Below are positions 19,463 to 29,915 of a stretch of DNA of 64,000 nt, one piece after another (within the stretch, counting starts at the first letter, position 1; each line of letters opens with the position of its first letter). The position numbers were made by a program, and so were the translations under genes. The notes under the pieces were generated by a model, which saw only the letters and a list, made by a program, of their open reading frames with translations, made no database searches and was not told the origin of the DNA. The stretch comes from a bacterium OL-1 (GTDB lineage Bacteria; Actinomycetota; Coriobacteriia; Coriobacteriales; Atopobiaceae): contig LM994624.1 of NCBI GenBank assembly GCA_000752675.2, positions 132,958 to 196,957 of the forward strand, in the 5' to 3' direction.

Positions 19463-19553
19463 TGGCGGAGAGTCTGGGATTTGAACCCAGGATACGCTTT
19501 AGGCGTATACACGATTTCCAATCGTGCTCCTTCGGCCACTCGGACAACTCTCC
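19463..19553 (-). tRNA. tRNA-Ser (anticodon GGA)
   Basis: GGAGAGT/ACTCTCC acceptor stem, anticodon loop TTGGAAA (GGA, reads UCC/UCU), long variable arm TATACGCCTAAAGCGTATC and T-loop GGTTCAAATCC. CCA is encoded. Confidence 0.95.
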
Positions 19554-19684
19554 AGGAACCGCGACGGCTAGTATATCGTAAGTTTGCCGGTAAGGGGAAG
19601 TCGTTTTTCTCTCCACCGGTTCTTCTTGCCCGCGCGCGTCAATGTGCGAGAAAATATACACCTGTCCAACCCCAGGGAGGCCGG

Positions 19685-20443
19685 ATGCCGGAGCTTTTCT
19701 CAAAGTTTGGCCCCGAGATGGCGGCCGTATCTCTTCCCGCTTGGCTCGACCTGGCGGCACTTATGGTCGGTGCGGTCTCCGGCGTCCTGGTTGCCCGCGA
19801 GCGCAAGCTCGACCTTGTGGGCTTTGTGGGCCTCGCGATGCTCTGCGGCCTGGGTGGCGGGCTTATCCGTGACGTCACCATGCAGGTGGACTCGGTCTAC
19901 ATGCTCTCCTCCCCCTACGCCATACCAGCCGCCGCTGGCATGGGCATCTTTGCCTTCCTGTTCCCAAGCCTCTTCGATAGGTTCTCCACCCTCATCGAGT
20001 GGGTCGACATCGTCTCTGTGGGGCTCTTTGCGCTCATGGGAACTGACAAGGCCATCGTCTATGGGCTCCTGCCGTTTTCGGCAATCCTCATGGGCACCTT
20101 GACCGGCGTGGGTGGCGGCATGCTGCGTGACGTCTTTCTCGGCGATATTCCCCGCATCTTTAAGCCGAGCAACTACTATGCGCTGTGCGCCCTGGCTGGC
20201 TCGACCGTCTACTACGTGACGGTCATGGTCTTCTGGCTGGGGAAGCCCTGGGCCGCCTTCCTGTGCGTGGCGGTGACCGTGGGTCTTAGGCGCTGGTCGC
20301 TCCACTACAACGTGATCTCGCCCAACGACGTGAACCTTGCTCCGCGCGTGGCTGGCGGGGTGCGCAAGATCACCCGCCGCGTCTCGAGGACCAAGAGCTC
20401 TGCGAGAAGAAACCGCAGCTCTGCTCGGAGACGGAACGGCTAA
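19685..20443 (+). CDS. TRIC/UPF0126 family membrane protein
   Basis: 252 residues with about seven transmembrane helices in two homologous halves (LAALMVGAVSGVLVARERKLDLVGF and WVDIVSVGLFALMGTDKAI; LCGLGGGLIRDV and GTLTGVGGGMLRDV). The repeated GxGGGxxRD motif marks the UPF0126 family, the prokaryotic relatives of trimeric intracellular cation (K+) channels; some annotations suggest glycine transport. A basic Arg/Ser-rich tail follows. ATG at 19685 has GGGAGG five bases upstream; the frame continues upstream but without homology. Confidence 0.85.
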   Translation: MPELFSKFGPEMAAVSLPAWLDLAALMVGAVSGVLVARERKLDLVGFVGLAMLCGLGGGLIRDVTMQVDSVYMLSSPYAIPAAAGMGIFAFLFPSLFDRFSTLIEWVDIVSVGLFALMGTDKAIVYGLLPFSAILMGTLTGVGGGMLRDVFLGDIPRIFKPSNYYALCALAGSTVYYVTVMVFWLGKPWAAFLCVAVTVGLRRWSLHYNVISPNDVNLAPRVAGGVRKITRRVSRTKSSARRNRSSARRRNG

Positions 20444-20463
20444 TCGCAAGCAGCATACAGAGA

Positions 20464-20493
20464 AGGGCGCCACGGGTTCTCCCGCGACGCCCT
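20464..20493 (+). terminator. Terminator between TRIC gene and typA
   Basis: agggcgccacggg and cccgcgacgccct form an imperfect 13-bp stem with a TTCT loop, followed on the plus strand by cgttgctttt. It lies between convergent genes and may act in both directions, though no T-run follows on the minus strand. Confidence 0.6.
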
Positions 20494-20524
20494 CGTTGCT
20501 TTTGCGAGCTTGTGACAGACTGGA

Positions 20525-22363
<1,839 letters not shown>

Positions 22364-22566
22364 GGGCACCTCTCGTCTAGCTCGCCAGCGTACATACGCC
22401 AACGCTAATGGATTTCGCGGCAACTTTATACCAGCGCAGGGGCACTTGGGCCCCACGCAGCATCGTTCCACGCAAACTGCTACATGGTACGTCAAACCTG
22501 AGTCACGAGACTACAATATGCCCCGTGCTGGCTTTTCTCCAACTATTTGAATGAAAGGTGCAAGTA

Positions 22567-25419
22567 ATGCTCTCCCCTCGATTGACACAGCGGGCCTCGG
22601 CGATTGCCCTTGCGGCAACCCTTGGCCTCTTCCCTGTCTGCGCTCTGGCAGACGAGCCGCAGGTACAGGCGCCGGCAGCGGAATCCGCAGCAGTCGCGAC
22701 GCAAGCCCAGGAAGAGCATGCCACCGAGAAGGCCGCCACTACCGAGAACCCCACGTCCACCACGGACGCAACCGTGACGGAGCCCAAGCCACAGGATGCG
22801 GTTGCTCCCGAGGAGTCCCAGCAGCAGGAGCCTGAGCCCCAGCCGCAGGAGCCCGCCGCACAGGAGCAGGAGCCCCAGCAGACAACTGCCCAGACGGGCG
22901 AGAAGGCCGAGGAGAACGCCACAACCGGCACCAACGCAGATGCCACCGCCAGCACGGTCACCGAGCCCAGTGCCACCAGCACAGACGCTGTGGCAACGGA
23001 GACCCCCGCAGAGACCAGCGTGGCAGCAACCAGCGAGGAACCCGCGTCTACAACCGCAGCGACCACCACGGCGACCACCAGCCAGCCGCCCGTCAAGATG
23101 TACCGCATCTACAACCAGTGGTCTGGCGAGCACCTCTTCACTTCTAGCATCGATGAGGTCAAGACAAACGTGGCACTCGGCTGGACCGATGAGGGTCTTG
23201 GCTGGGAGGCACCCCAGAGCTCAAGCACCCCCGTCTACCGTCTCTACAACCCCTATTCTGGCGACCACCACTACACCACGAGCGAGGACGAGTACGATCA
23301 GCTCGGCGCCCTTGGCTGGAGCCAGGAGGGCATCGGCTTCTACTCTTCGGGCAACGAGGGGCTTGCCGTCTACCGTCTCTTCAACCCCTACGTGACCATT
23401 GGCACGCACCACTACACGCTCAGCAAGGACGAGTACCAGTACCTTGGCACCATTGGATGGAGCCGGGAGGGCATTGGCTGGTATGCCGTTGACAGCACCT
23501 CCTGCACCATTACCGCCTCCTTCCGCGATGGGGCTGGCTCCACCGAGAGCACCGTCTCCACCAATAAGGGTGGGGTCACGTACGTTGTCCTCCCCTCCTA
23601 CGCCAATGTCAGCAGCGTGCAGCTGAGCTTCTCGGGCAATGGCTCCGCAGTTGACGCGCAGCTCGGCCTCCCCGCGGGCACCGTTTCCGTCGCAGCTGCC
23701 GGAAGCGCCGTCAACCTCTCCAGCGCCCTTGGCTCCACCATCAACTACTCGACCAACCTCGGCACCCACCCGTTGGTAATCCTCAAGTCCGGCAATGTGG
23801 GCACGATTTTTGTCACGAGCGTCGACCCTAGCCAGGACCGCGCGTGGGTCGAGGCCAGCCGTGATCACAGCGCCAAGGCAAACGTCGACATCACGATGGT
23901 CGCCAGCGACGGCTCGCTTGTCTACAACAAGGACGGCGAGAAGCACTCCACCATCAAGGGCCGCGGCAACAACACCTGGGGCCTTGGCGTGAAGAAGCCC
24001 TACCAGATCTCGCTCAACAAGAAGACGGATCTGCTCCAGACCGGCAACAAGGACAACGCCAACAAGAAGTGGGTCCTTCTCGCCAACGAGAACGACCCCA
24101 CGCTGCTCCACGACACCGTTGCCTATGACATGGGCCTCGAGCTCGGCATGACTGGCACCGAGGGCACGCCCGTCGACCTCTACTACGACGGCGAGTACCG
24201 CGGCAGCTACTACCTCTGTGAGAAGGTCGAAATCAAGAATGGCCGCATCGACATCCACAACCTCGAGGACGATGTCGAGAAGGCAAACAAGGACACGGAC
24301 CCGAACGCTGCAGAAACCGCCCAGACCACCTACACCCACAACGGCACCGAGTACACCTACCAGTACGCCGTGGGCGTGAAGGACCCCAAGGACATCACGG
24401 GCGGCTACCTGGTGGAGAAGGACGGCGCCTACTACCGCAAGGAGAAGTGCTGGTTCAACACGAGCATCGGCATCTTTGTGGTCAAGAGCCCCGAGGTCAC
24501 ATCTCAGAATCAGATCCTCTACATTGCCGAGCAGTTCCAGACCGCCATCGACGCCATGCAGAACAACCAGTTCAACCTCACCGACCAGGCGAGTTTCGAC
24601 CTCGATAGCCTTTCCAAGAGCTACCTCGTGAGCGAGTTCACTAAGAACATCGACTTCTTCTTCACCTCGACCTACTTCTACAAGGACAAGAGCAGCAACG
24701 TCATCTATGCCGAGCCGCTGTGGGACTTCGACGGCTCGATGGGTGTAAGGAGCGATGACGGCGGAGCCAACTTCAAGAAGTACTCCGACTATGCCGCCCC
24801 TGGTGGGGATTACCTGTCCAGCATCCCCTCCATCTGGAAGCGCGCCCAGGAGATCTGGAAGCAGGATCTGAGCCCGCTCATGACCAATGTGGTCCTTGGC
24901 GGCACCAGTGCGGTTGGAAGCAATGGTTACCTCCACTCCCTTGCCTACTACCGCAACCAGATCTCAGTCTCGCAGGTCGCAAACCAGGCACTCTTTGGCA
25001 TCAGCCACTTTGGCAACGAATTTGCGCCCTACTCGACCTACGAGCAGAACTACCAGTACATGGTCAATTGGCTCACCTGGAGAACCGAGTGGTTCAACCG
25101 GTACTTTGCAAACGCGGAGAAGGCCGAGAAGCACACGTCCAACTATGACGAAACCGACTACGGCCTGGTCTACGACTACAACTACTACGTTGAGAATCAC
25201 CCCGAGGTCACGGCCGCGGTTGGCACCGACTCAGACGCTGTTCTCGCTTACTTTGTCCAGAACGACATGCCCCGCGGGGTGAGGGCGTCGCTCAACTTTG
25301 ACCCCGCCACGTATAAGGCGCGCTACGCGGACCTCGCCGCGGCCTTTGGCGACAACTGGACCTCGTACTACCAGCACTACATGACGTACGGCTTCTACGA
25401 GGACCGTACGGCAATCTAG
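22567..25419 (+). CDS. Secreted multi-domain protein with CotH domain
   Basis: 950 residues. Signal peptide ending ALA (28); Glu/Pro/Gln/Thr-rich spacer (29-175); three repeats of about 40 residues (about 177-311) of the form VYRLYNPYSGDHHYTTSEDE..LGWSQEGIGF, known as DUF5648-like repeats; an inter-domain segment; and a CotH-type region (about 460-830) with KGRGNNTWG, KKWVLLANENDPTLLHD, GSYYLCEKVEI, GGYLVEKDG and the active-site-like PLWDFDGSMG. The C-terminus (864-950) has the YDYNYYVENHP / FDPATYKARYADL repeat found in Firmicutes and Actinobacteria surface proteins. CotH proteins in spores are protein kinases; here the protein is extracellular, so the substrate is unknown. No sorting signal; it may bind the wall by its repeats. 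ATG 22567 has GAAAGGTG upstream. Confidence 0.85.
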   Translation: MLSPRLTQRASAIALAATLGLFPVCALADEPQVQAPAAESAAVATQAQEEHATEKAATTENPTSTTDATVTEPKPQDAVAPEESQQQEPEPQPQEPAAQEQEPQQTTAQTGEKAEENATTGTNADATASTVTEPSATSTDAVATETPAETSVAATSEEPASTTAATTTATTSQPPVKMYRIYNQWSGEHLFTSSIDEVKTNVALGWTDEGLGWEAPQSSSTPVYRLYNPYSGDHHYTTSEDEYDQLGALGWSQEGIGFYSSGNEGLAVYRLFNPYVTIGTHHYTLSKDEYQYLGTIGWSREGIGWYAVDSTSCTITASFRDGAGSTESTVSTNKGGVTYVVLPSYANVSSVQLSFSGNGSAVDAQLGLPAGTVSVAAAGSAVNLSSALGSTINYSTNLGTHPLVILKSGNVGTIFVTSVDPSQDRAWVEASRDHSAKANVDITMVASDGSLVYNKDGEKHSTIKGRGNNTWGLGVKKPYQISLNKKTDLLQTGNKDNANKKWVLLANENDPTLLHDTVAYDMGLELGMTGTEGTPVDLYYDGEYRGSYYLCEKVEIKNGRIDIHNLEDDVEKANKDTDPNAAETAQTTYTHNGTEYTYQYAVGVKDPKDITGGYLVEKDGAYYRKEKCWFNTSIGIFVVKSPEVTSQNQILYIAEQFQTAIDAMQNNQFNLTDQASFDLDSLSKSYLVSEFTKNIDFFFTSTYFYKDKSSNVIYAEPLWDFDGSMGVRSDDGGANFKKYSDYAAPGGDYLSSIPSIWKRAQEIWKQDLSPLMTNVVLGGTSAVGSNGYLHSLAYYRNQISVSQVANQALFGISHFGNEFAPYSTYEQNYQYMVNWLTWRTEWFNRYFANAEKAEKHTSNYDETDYGLVYDYNYYVENHPEVTAAVGTDSDAVLAYFVQNDMPRGVRASLNFDPATYKARYADLAAAFGDNWTSYYQHYMTYGFYEDRTAI

Positions 25420-25442
25420 AAGGGGACTTCTGTCGGCGGACC

Positions 25443-25898
25443 CTACCCCAGCAGGTTCTCAACCTCACCTGCAGGGGCAGGGTCCGTCCAGGCAAAGTTG
25501 TCACCCGTGCCCTTGCCGTCCACAAGTGAGAAGGCCGAGAAGCTCGTGCGGCCGCGCTCGCCAAACTCGAGCAGCACCGCGTCCTGGTAGGCTCCGCGCT
25601 CGTCGGCAACGGCTCCCTCGTAGGCAAGGGCATAGCGCACGGGGTCGCCAAGCTTGACGCCCGCGTCACCATGAGAGTGCGCAAGGTCGCGCACCTTCTT
25701 GCGGGCGCCCTCGAGGCACTCCTCCGGGCCATCATCGGCAAAGGTGTAGCTGGCAACGTGGCCGGCGGCATCCTCGACGGCGAGAATCACGTCCAGCTCC
25801 ACGCCCTCGGCAAGCACGTCGAACGCCTGGCCCATGAGGGTGCTCGAAAGATCATCCAGCTCTGGCGAGATGCCCTGTCCGTTGTTCTCAGCACCCAT
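25443..25898 (-). CDS. Small hypothetical protein
   Basis: 151 residues, acidic and soluble, with no signal peptide or membrane helix. It begins MGAENNGQGISPELDDL and contains VELDVILAVEDAAGHVASYTF. I recognise no family. GGGAGG stands five bases before the ATG. The frame extends upstream through the 79-bp repeat, which is non-coding. It is convergent with the CotH gene. Confidence 0.6.
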   Translation of the reverse strand: MGAENNGQGISPELDDLSSTLMGQAFDVLAEGVELDVILAVEDAAGHVASYTFADDGPEECLEGARKKVRDLAHSHGDAGVKLGDPVRYALAYEGAVADERGAYQDAVLLEFGERGRTSFSAFSLVDGKGTGDNFAWTDPAPAGEVENLLG

Positions 25899-25967
25899 GA
25901 GGCCTCCCTGTTGCCTGCGTTGTTCTGACACACACATGGTAACCGTTCCACCTGCCTGCCCCTCCCG

Positions 25968-26046
25968 TTCTTTAGCGGTTTCTGAGATACGGAGGCTGCA
26001 TTTGCCCAGTTGGCGAGTAGCGCGATTCTCAAATACCGATAAAGAA
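25968..26046. repeat. 79-bp repeat, copy 1
   Basis: Bounded by ttctttagcgg and ccgataaagaa. By my count it shares 61 of 79 bases, without gaps and in the same orientation, with 29132-29210. In this copy the inverted ends extend to 21 bp (25959-25979 with 26035-26055, 20 matches). It lies 38 bases after the mgtA stop. Confidence 0.85.
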
Positions 26047-26084
26047 CGGGAGGGGTCTGGCAATAGGGGCAAGAGATCCGGGCT

Positions 26085-28850
26085 TTACAGCAGGCGGCCA
26101 AAGCGGCGCACGTAGGCCCTTCTTACCACCAGTACGAGCGCTGCATAGGCGGCCACAACTACGGGCAGCACGGCGAGAAATGCCACGGGCAGCGGTGCCA
26201 TGCCAAGGGCAGCCCCAACCCCCGTAAACGGGATGACCAGCGACAGCACGATGGCTCCGGCGTCAAGCAGCAGCACGCGCCAGTCCGCCATGCTCTGCAC
26301 GAAGGGAATGCGCTCGGTTCGAACCAAGTGCACGAAGAGTACCTGCGTGCACATGGATTCGACGAACCAGCAAGCCTGGAAGGTTGCCGTGAAGAGTGCG
26401 GCGGCAGAGGGGTTTCCCGCAATGGCAGACCAGGTACCTCCAGCCACGGTTGGACACACCCAGAAGAGCAGCAGTACAAAGGTCATGATGTCAACAACCG
26501 AGCTCGTCGGCCCAATCCAACGCATGAAGCTCGCAATCGAGCCGGACCTCCACGCCTGCGGTGCTCGCAGCTCCCGCGCATCGACATTGTCCCAAGGGAT
26601 TGCGGTGCATGCACAGTCATAGATGAAGTTGAGGAGCAGAAGCTGCACAGCGGTCATGGGCAGGAAGGGCAGAAACACGCTCGCCACCAGCACCGAGAAG
26701 ATGTTGCCAAAGTTCGAACTCGCCGTCATCTTCACGTACTTGTTCATGTTGAAGAAGGTGCGGCGCCCCTCAACTATGCCGTTCTCAAGCACGCCCAGGT
26801 CCTTTTCAAGAAGGATGATGTCAGCGGCCTCCTTGGCCACATCTGCCCCGGAGTCAACCGAGACGCCGCAGTCACTTGCGCCCATGGCGGCAGCGTCGTT
26901 TACGCCGTCGCCCATGAAGCCCACCACGTGTCCACGCGTCCGGAGTGCTCGCACAACGCGCACCTTCTGGTCGGGCGAGAGCTTTGCGAAGACGGTAACG
27001 TGCTCGACCCTACCCTCAAGCTCCTCATCGGAGAGCTGGGCCACGGCGGCTCCGTCAAGCGTCCCCTCCACGTGGAGGCCAATGGTCTCGCACACGGTGC
27101 ACGCAACGCGGAGCGAGTCGCCGGTAAGGACCTTGGTTGTCACGCCATGCTCACGAAGAGCAGCTACCGCTTGGGCGGCGCTTCTCTTAGGCGGGTCGAG
27201 GAAGGCCAGGTAGCCAATGAGCGTCATGCCCTGCTCGTCCTCGCCAGAGAGCACGCCCACATCGGCCGGGTCGGCCTTTCGTGCCACGCCAAGAACGCGC
27301 ATGCCCTTGTCGGCCAGATCGTAGGCCGTAGTCAAGACCTTCTCGCGCATGTCATCGCCAAGGGGCACCACGCGACCGCCGTACTCGACCTCGGTGCAAA
27401 CCTGAAGGACCTCCTCGATGGCCCCCTTGGTGACCATGCGACGACGGCCGTCCTTGTGCTCAACCACCACACTCACGCGCCGGCGCTCGAAGTCAAAGGG
27501 GACCTCATCGACAAGGTGCCAGTTCGCAGAAAGCTCATCGGCATCGATGCCGCGCCCGCCCTGGGAAGTCTCCTCACTTGCGCGGGTAATAATCGCGGAG
27601 TCTATGAGGTTGCGCACGCCCGTCTCGAAGAAGCTGTTGAGAAAGGCATAGCGGAGCACGCGTGAATCCTCGTTGCCCATGAGGTCAAGGTGGCGTTCCA
27701 GCACCACGTGGTCCTCGGTGAGGGTACCTGTCTTGTCGGTGCAGAGAACGTCCATCGCACCAAGGTTCTGGATGGCATCGAGGCGCTTTACGATCACGCG
27801 GTCGTGCGAGAGGTCCACGGCGCCCTTGGCAAGGCACGTGGTCACAATCATGGGCAGCATCTCGGGCGTGAGACCCACGGCAACCGAGAGCGAGAAGAGC
27901 AACGCCGAGAGCCAGTCGCCCTTCGTGAGTCCGTTGATAACGAGGACGAGAGGCGCCATGACCACCATGAGGCGCAGCAGGAGCTTACTCACCGAGGCGA
28001 TTCCCTCGTCATAGGCAGTCTTGCCGCGCTTGGCACCAAGGCTTGTCGCCATGCCGCCAAACATGGTGTTTGCGCCAGTGGCGACAACCACCGCCACGCC
28101 ACTCCCCGAGACCACGGTAGAACCCATGAGCACTATGTTGTCGAGGTCCCCCGCAGTGCGGGTATCATCTGTAGGCGCAGGACAAGGCGTTGCCACGCGC
28201 TCCACGGGAAGGCTCTCTCCCGTGAGCGACGACATGCTGAGGAAGAGGTCGCGCGCCTGGATGAGTCGCGCGTCCGCCGGCACGATGTCACCCGATGCAA
28301 GGTGCACGATGTCGCCAACGACCACGTCTGCCAGGGGAATCTCCACGCGCCCCTCGCCCGCGAGCTCGACGTTGCAGGTGGTCTGTATCGTCTTGGCAAG
28401 CGCCGCCGCGGCGTCGTCGCTCTTGCCCTCCTGCACGAACCGCAAAGTTCCGGAGACGGCAATCATCGCGAAGATGATGATGAAGGTCGATGGGTCTCGG
28501 TCGGCAGGTGCGGCCAGAATCACGTCTGTGACAAGCGACACCACGGCGAGAAGTGCGAGGATTCCCGTGAAGGGATCCACAAAGGCCTTTGCGAAGCGCA
28601 CCGGCGCAGAGTCGCGATGGGCGCGCGCTACCTCGTTTGGACCCCATACAGCACGGGAGAGCTCGACCTTCTCGGCAGAGAGGCCGCCACGACTGGTGTT
28701 GAACTCGTTGAGAAGCTCTTCCGTCTCGAGCGAGGAGACACGACGCAGCCATTCGAGCTGGGACGTCTTCCCCGTTGGCGTCTCCGCTCGACGAGCGATA
28801 AGCCCCGTCCTTGTCAGCCTGGACAGGAACCCGTTGGTGAGCAGCCTCAT
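26085..28850 (-). CDS. mgtA: Magnesium-translocating P-type ATPase
   Basis: 921-residue P3B-type pump that imports Mg2+ across the cytoplasmic membrane. Family marks: cation-ATPase N-domain (RGGLSAEKVELSRAVWGPNEVA), actuator loop SSLTGESLPVE, phosphorylation site CTDKTGTLTED, nucleotide-binding VPFDFERRRVSVVV, hinge GDGVNDAAAMGASDCGVSV, and ten hydrophobic segments. MgtA/MgtB rather than a Ca2+ pump is indicated by the MTASSNFGNIFSVLVAS and LLLNFIYDCACTAIPWDNVD stretches. ATG at 28850 with GGAGGTG upstream. A short leader ORF lies 118 bases before the start, which suggests leader-based control. Confidence 0.93.
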   Translation of the reverse strand: MRLLTNGFLSRLTRTGLIARRAETPTGKTSQLEWLRRVSSLETEELLNEFNTSRGGLSAEKVELSRAVWGPNEVARAHRDSAPVRFAKAFVDPFTGILALLAVVSLVTDVILAAPADRDPSTFIIIFAMIAVSGTLRFVQEGKSDDAAAALAKTIQTTCNVELAGEGRVEIPLADVVVGDIVHLASGDIVPADARLIQARDLFLSMSSLTGESLPVERVATPCPAPTDDTRTAGDLDNIVLMGSTVVSGSGVAVVVATGANTMFGGMATSLGAKRGKTAYDEGIASVSKLLLRLMVVMAPLVLVINGLTKGDWLSALLFSLSVAVGLTPEMLPMIVTTCLAKGAVDLSHDRVIVKRLDAIQNLGAMDVLCTDKTGTLTEDHVVLERHLDLMGNEDSRVLRYAFLNSFFETGVRNLIDSAIITRASEETSQGGRGIDADELSANWHLVDEVPFDFERRRVSVVVEHKDGRRRMVTKGAIEEVLQVCTEVEYGGRVVPLGDDMREKVLTTAYDLADKGMRVLGVARKADPADVGVLSGEDEQGMTLIGYLAFLDPPKRSAAQAVAALREHGVTTKVLTGDSLRVACTVCETIGLHVEGTLDGAAVAQLSDEELEGRVEHVTVFAKLSPDQKVRVVRALRTRGHVVGFMGDGVNDAAAMGASDCGVSVDSGADVAKEAADIILLEKDLGVLENGIVEGRRTFFNMNKYVKMTASSNFGNIFSVLVASVFLPFLPMTAVQLLLLNFIYDCACTAIPWDNVDARELRAPQAWRSGSIASFMRWIGPTSSVVDIMTFVLLLFWVCPTVAGGTWSAIAGNPSAAALFTATFQACWFVESMCTQVLFVHLVRTERIPFVQSMADWRVLLLDAGAIVLSLVIPFTGVGAALGMAPLPVAFLAVLPVVVAAYAALVLVVRRAYVRRFGRLL

Positions 28851-28968
28851 GGGCCACCTCCAATCCGGGGATGCACGCAGGGACACAGTACGACGTCGGC
28901 TGCGCAGGAACCGGCAACGAGGCGGACACACTATTGGCTTGGATGGACAGGGTGGGACCGCACCAGCG

Positions 28969-29052
28969 CTACCGGCGGCGCCCGTCTCCCCTTCTGGCAG
29001 GCGCCAACCTCATTGAGTTTGCGTTTTCTCGAGCATGACTACTATCGCCCAT
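28969..29052 (-). CDS. Putative mgtA leader peptide
   Basis: 27-codon ORF in the mgtA 5' leader. Its ATG follows AAGGAGG at eight bases, a stronger ribosome site than most genes here have. The peptide starts MGDSSHARENANS and ends LAPARRGDGRRR, very basic at the C-terminus, then TAG 118 bases before mgtA. Mg2+ transporter genes in enterobacteria are controlled by translation of a leader ORF (mgtL); a similar mechanism here is inferred. Confidence 0.5.
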   Translation of the reverse strand: MGDSSHARENANSMRLAPARRGDGRRR

Positions 29053-29131
29053 GGATGGCACCTCCTTGGCGTCAGGGGCTCCCGCCCCATACATGCGACC
29101 CATAGTGTGACTCATGTACTGAGTATAGCCA

Positions 29132-29210
29132 TTCTTTAGCGGTTTCTGTGAAACTGGCATCGCGTTTGCGCAGGTCGCGAGAACCACGATTACCAGATAC
29201 CGATAAAGAA
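29132..29210. repeat. 79-bp repeat, copy 2
   Basis: Direct repeat of 25968-26046 with the same ends (ttctttagcgg, ccgataaagaa). It lies 36 bases beyond the stop of the ABC ATPase gene and just upstream of a TATACT hexamer (29122-29127, minus strand) that may be the -10 of mgtA. Confidence 0.85.
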
Positions 29211-29246
29211 TGCTAGCGGCGGCCCGCAGCGGGGCGGGGCGACGGC

Positions 29247-29915
29247 TCAGCGCATTTCGTGGAGCACACCGTTCGACATGTGAAGGATGCAATCGCACTC
29301 CGCCGCCATGGACATGTCGTGCGTCACCATCACGAGCGTCTTGCCTGCGTCGTGGGTGGCCGAGACAAGCGACCTCATAACGATGCCCGCCATCCGGGCA
29401 TCAAGCGAACCTGTCGGCTCGTCGGCGAGGATGAGGTCTCCCGGCTTCAACATGGCCCTGCTTATCGCCACGCGCTGCTTTTCTCCACCAGACAGCTCAC
29501 TCACGGTAGAGGACAGCTTGTCGCCTATGGAGAAGCGCTCCAACGTCTTCCTGATGCGTGACAGCTTCTCGTTTGTATCCAGCTTGGTGTAGCGCAAGGC
29601 GAGCATGAGGTTGTCGCGGACCGTCCTCGAGTCGATCAGCGCAAAGGACTGGAAGAGGTAGTTTATCTCGTCGCGGCGCATAAGCATCGCCGCAGTGCTG
29701 TTTATCTTGGGATACCTCGTCCCCGCGAGGTAGATTTCTCCCGAGTCAGGAGTATCGAGCAGCCCCAGTATGTTGAGCAGGGTTGTCTTGCCGCAGCCGG
29801 ACGGGCCGGTGACGGCAACCGTGTCCCCCTTCTGTATCCCAAGGCAGAGGTTTGAGAGAATCCTGTGCTGACCGAAAGACTTACAGAGTGACTCTATCTG
29901 AATGTATGGACGCAT
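29247..29915 (-). CDS. ABC transporter ATPase of the lactococcin 972 locus
   Basis: 222 residues. Walker A TGPSGCGKTTLLNILG, Q-loop NYLFQSFALI, signature VSELSGGEKQRVAISRAML, Walker B LILADEPTGSLD and the H-loop MVTHD are all intact. It is a MacB/LolD-type ATPase. The start codon overlaps the TAA of the membrane protein gene (TAATG), so the two are translationally coupled. With that partner and the lactococcin 972-like gene it matches the exporter group found beside such bacteriocins. Export or immunity is inferred. Confidence 0.9.
   Translation of the reverse strand: MRPYIQIESLCKSFGQHRILSNLCLGIQKGDTVAVTGPSGCGKTTLLNILGLLDTPDSGEIYLAGTRYPKINSTAAMLMRRDEINYLFQSFALIDSRTVRDNLMLALRYTKLDTNEKLSRIRKTLERFSIGDKLSSTVSELSGGEKQRVAISRAMLKPGDLILADEPTGSLDARMAGIVMRSLVSATHDAGKTLVMVTHDMSMAAECDCILHMSNGVLHEMR

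Noticed and set aside
25443-26072. Longer 209-codon version of the small hypothetical gene
   Set aside because: The extra N-terminus is a translation of the 79-bp repeat; a similar peptide (SQKPLKNG) appears where the other copy is read, which shows it is a repeat and not coding.
28851-29131. M-box (ykoK) Mg2+ riboswitch upstream of mgtA
   Set aside because: I could not find the conserved M-box core; the short leader ORF is the better-supported feature.
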